A stretch of DNA of 5,750 nt from an uncultured bacterium (lineage in GTDB: Bacteria > Bacillota > Clostridia > Oscillospirales > Acutalibacteraceae): NCBI GenBank assembly GCA_905215055.1, contig CAJMOH010000098.1:1-5750 (forward strand). The letters are read 5' to 3'. The translations under genes were made by a program, and so were the position numbers. The notes beneath the pieces were generated by a model that was not told the origin of the DNA, ran no database searches, and worked only from the letters and a program-made list of their open reading frames with translations. Each line of letters starts with the position of its first letter. Within the stretch, counting starts at the first letter, position 1. Shown one piece after another: positions 5,693 to 5,750 of this stretch.

Positions 5693-5698
5693 GCTCTC

Positions 5699-5750
5699 TG
5701 GTGACCCGGACGAGAATCGAACTCGTGTTACCGCCGTGAAAGGGCGGTGT
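5699..5750 (-). tRNA. tRNA-Glu (UUC), 3' part, cut by window edge
   Basis: Read on the minus strand from the right edge: the anticodon stem CCGCC/GGCGG (5743-5747 and 5731-5735) encloses loop CTTTCAC (5736-5742), giving anticodon UUC for glutamate. A short variable region (5727-5730) follows, then a T-arm ACGAG/CTCGT (5722-5726 and 5710-5714) with loop TTCGATT, an acceptor 3' strand CCGGGTC (5703-5709), discriminator A (5702) and an encoded CCA (5699-5701). The D-arm and 5' acceptor strand lie beyond the window. It may be the last gene of a tRNA cluster, since a terminator follows directly. Confidence 0.95.

Noticed and set aside
5080..5750. Possible tRNA-associated integrated element (attachment site) at the tRNA-Glu
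   Set aside because: No integrase, phage gene or second copy of the tRNA 3' end is present in the window, so there is no support for integration here.

Overview
The window reads as chromosomal DNA from a moderately GC-rich, low-motility-signal Firmicute. The best guess is a gut clostridium of the Oscillospiraceae type (Flavonifractor/Lawsonibacter-like). This rests on strong GGAGG ribosome sites, frequent TTG/GTG starts, Firmicute-style sigma-A promoters, a CCA-encoding tRNA-Glu, GC-rich intrinsic terminators and clostridial-looking protein families. The species is inference.

Layout, left to right. Positions 1-250 are an AT-rich, pyrimidine-rich promoter block. It holds two near-consensus sigma-A promoters in tandem, both firing leftwards out of the window. 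Each has A-tract (UP-element-like) DNA upstream and the same 12-bp sequence at its presumed start point. The gene they serve is off the left edge; a stable-RNA (rRNA) operon is the most economical guess. Rightwards from there are an unannotated 35-codon membrane peptide with an excellent ribosome site (378-485) and a stand-alone GyrI/AraC-type effector-binding domain protein (586-1050). A bidirectional terminator (1124-1159) separates these from a leftward block.

The leftward block (1212-5750, minus strand), in transcription order, is: the 3' end of a tRNA-Glu(UUC) with its terminator; a small lipoprotein of unknown function and its terminator; a LUD-domain (LutC/YkgG-like) protein with its own promoter; and two tandem paralogous MATE-family multidrug/toxin transporters. 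The second MATE gene has its own promoter inside the 3' end of the first and a leader with an 11-bp hairpin.

The genes do not form one obvious pathway. The MATE pair is a tandem duplication whose N-terminal half is nearly identical while the C-terminal part has diverged strongly. The effector-binding protein is convergent with the MATE genes and could sense a small molecule, but a functional link is only a guess. I found no CRISPR array, insertion sequence, phage gene or clear new multi-gene system. The best candidates for something undescribed are the 35-residue membrane peptide and the duplicated promoter/start-site element.
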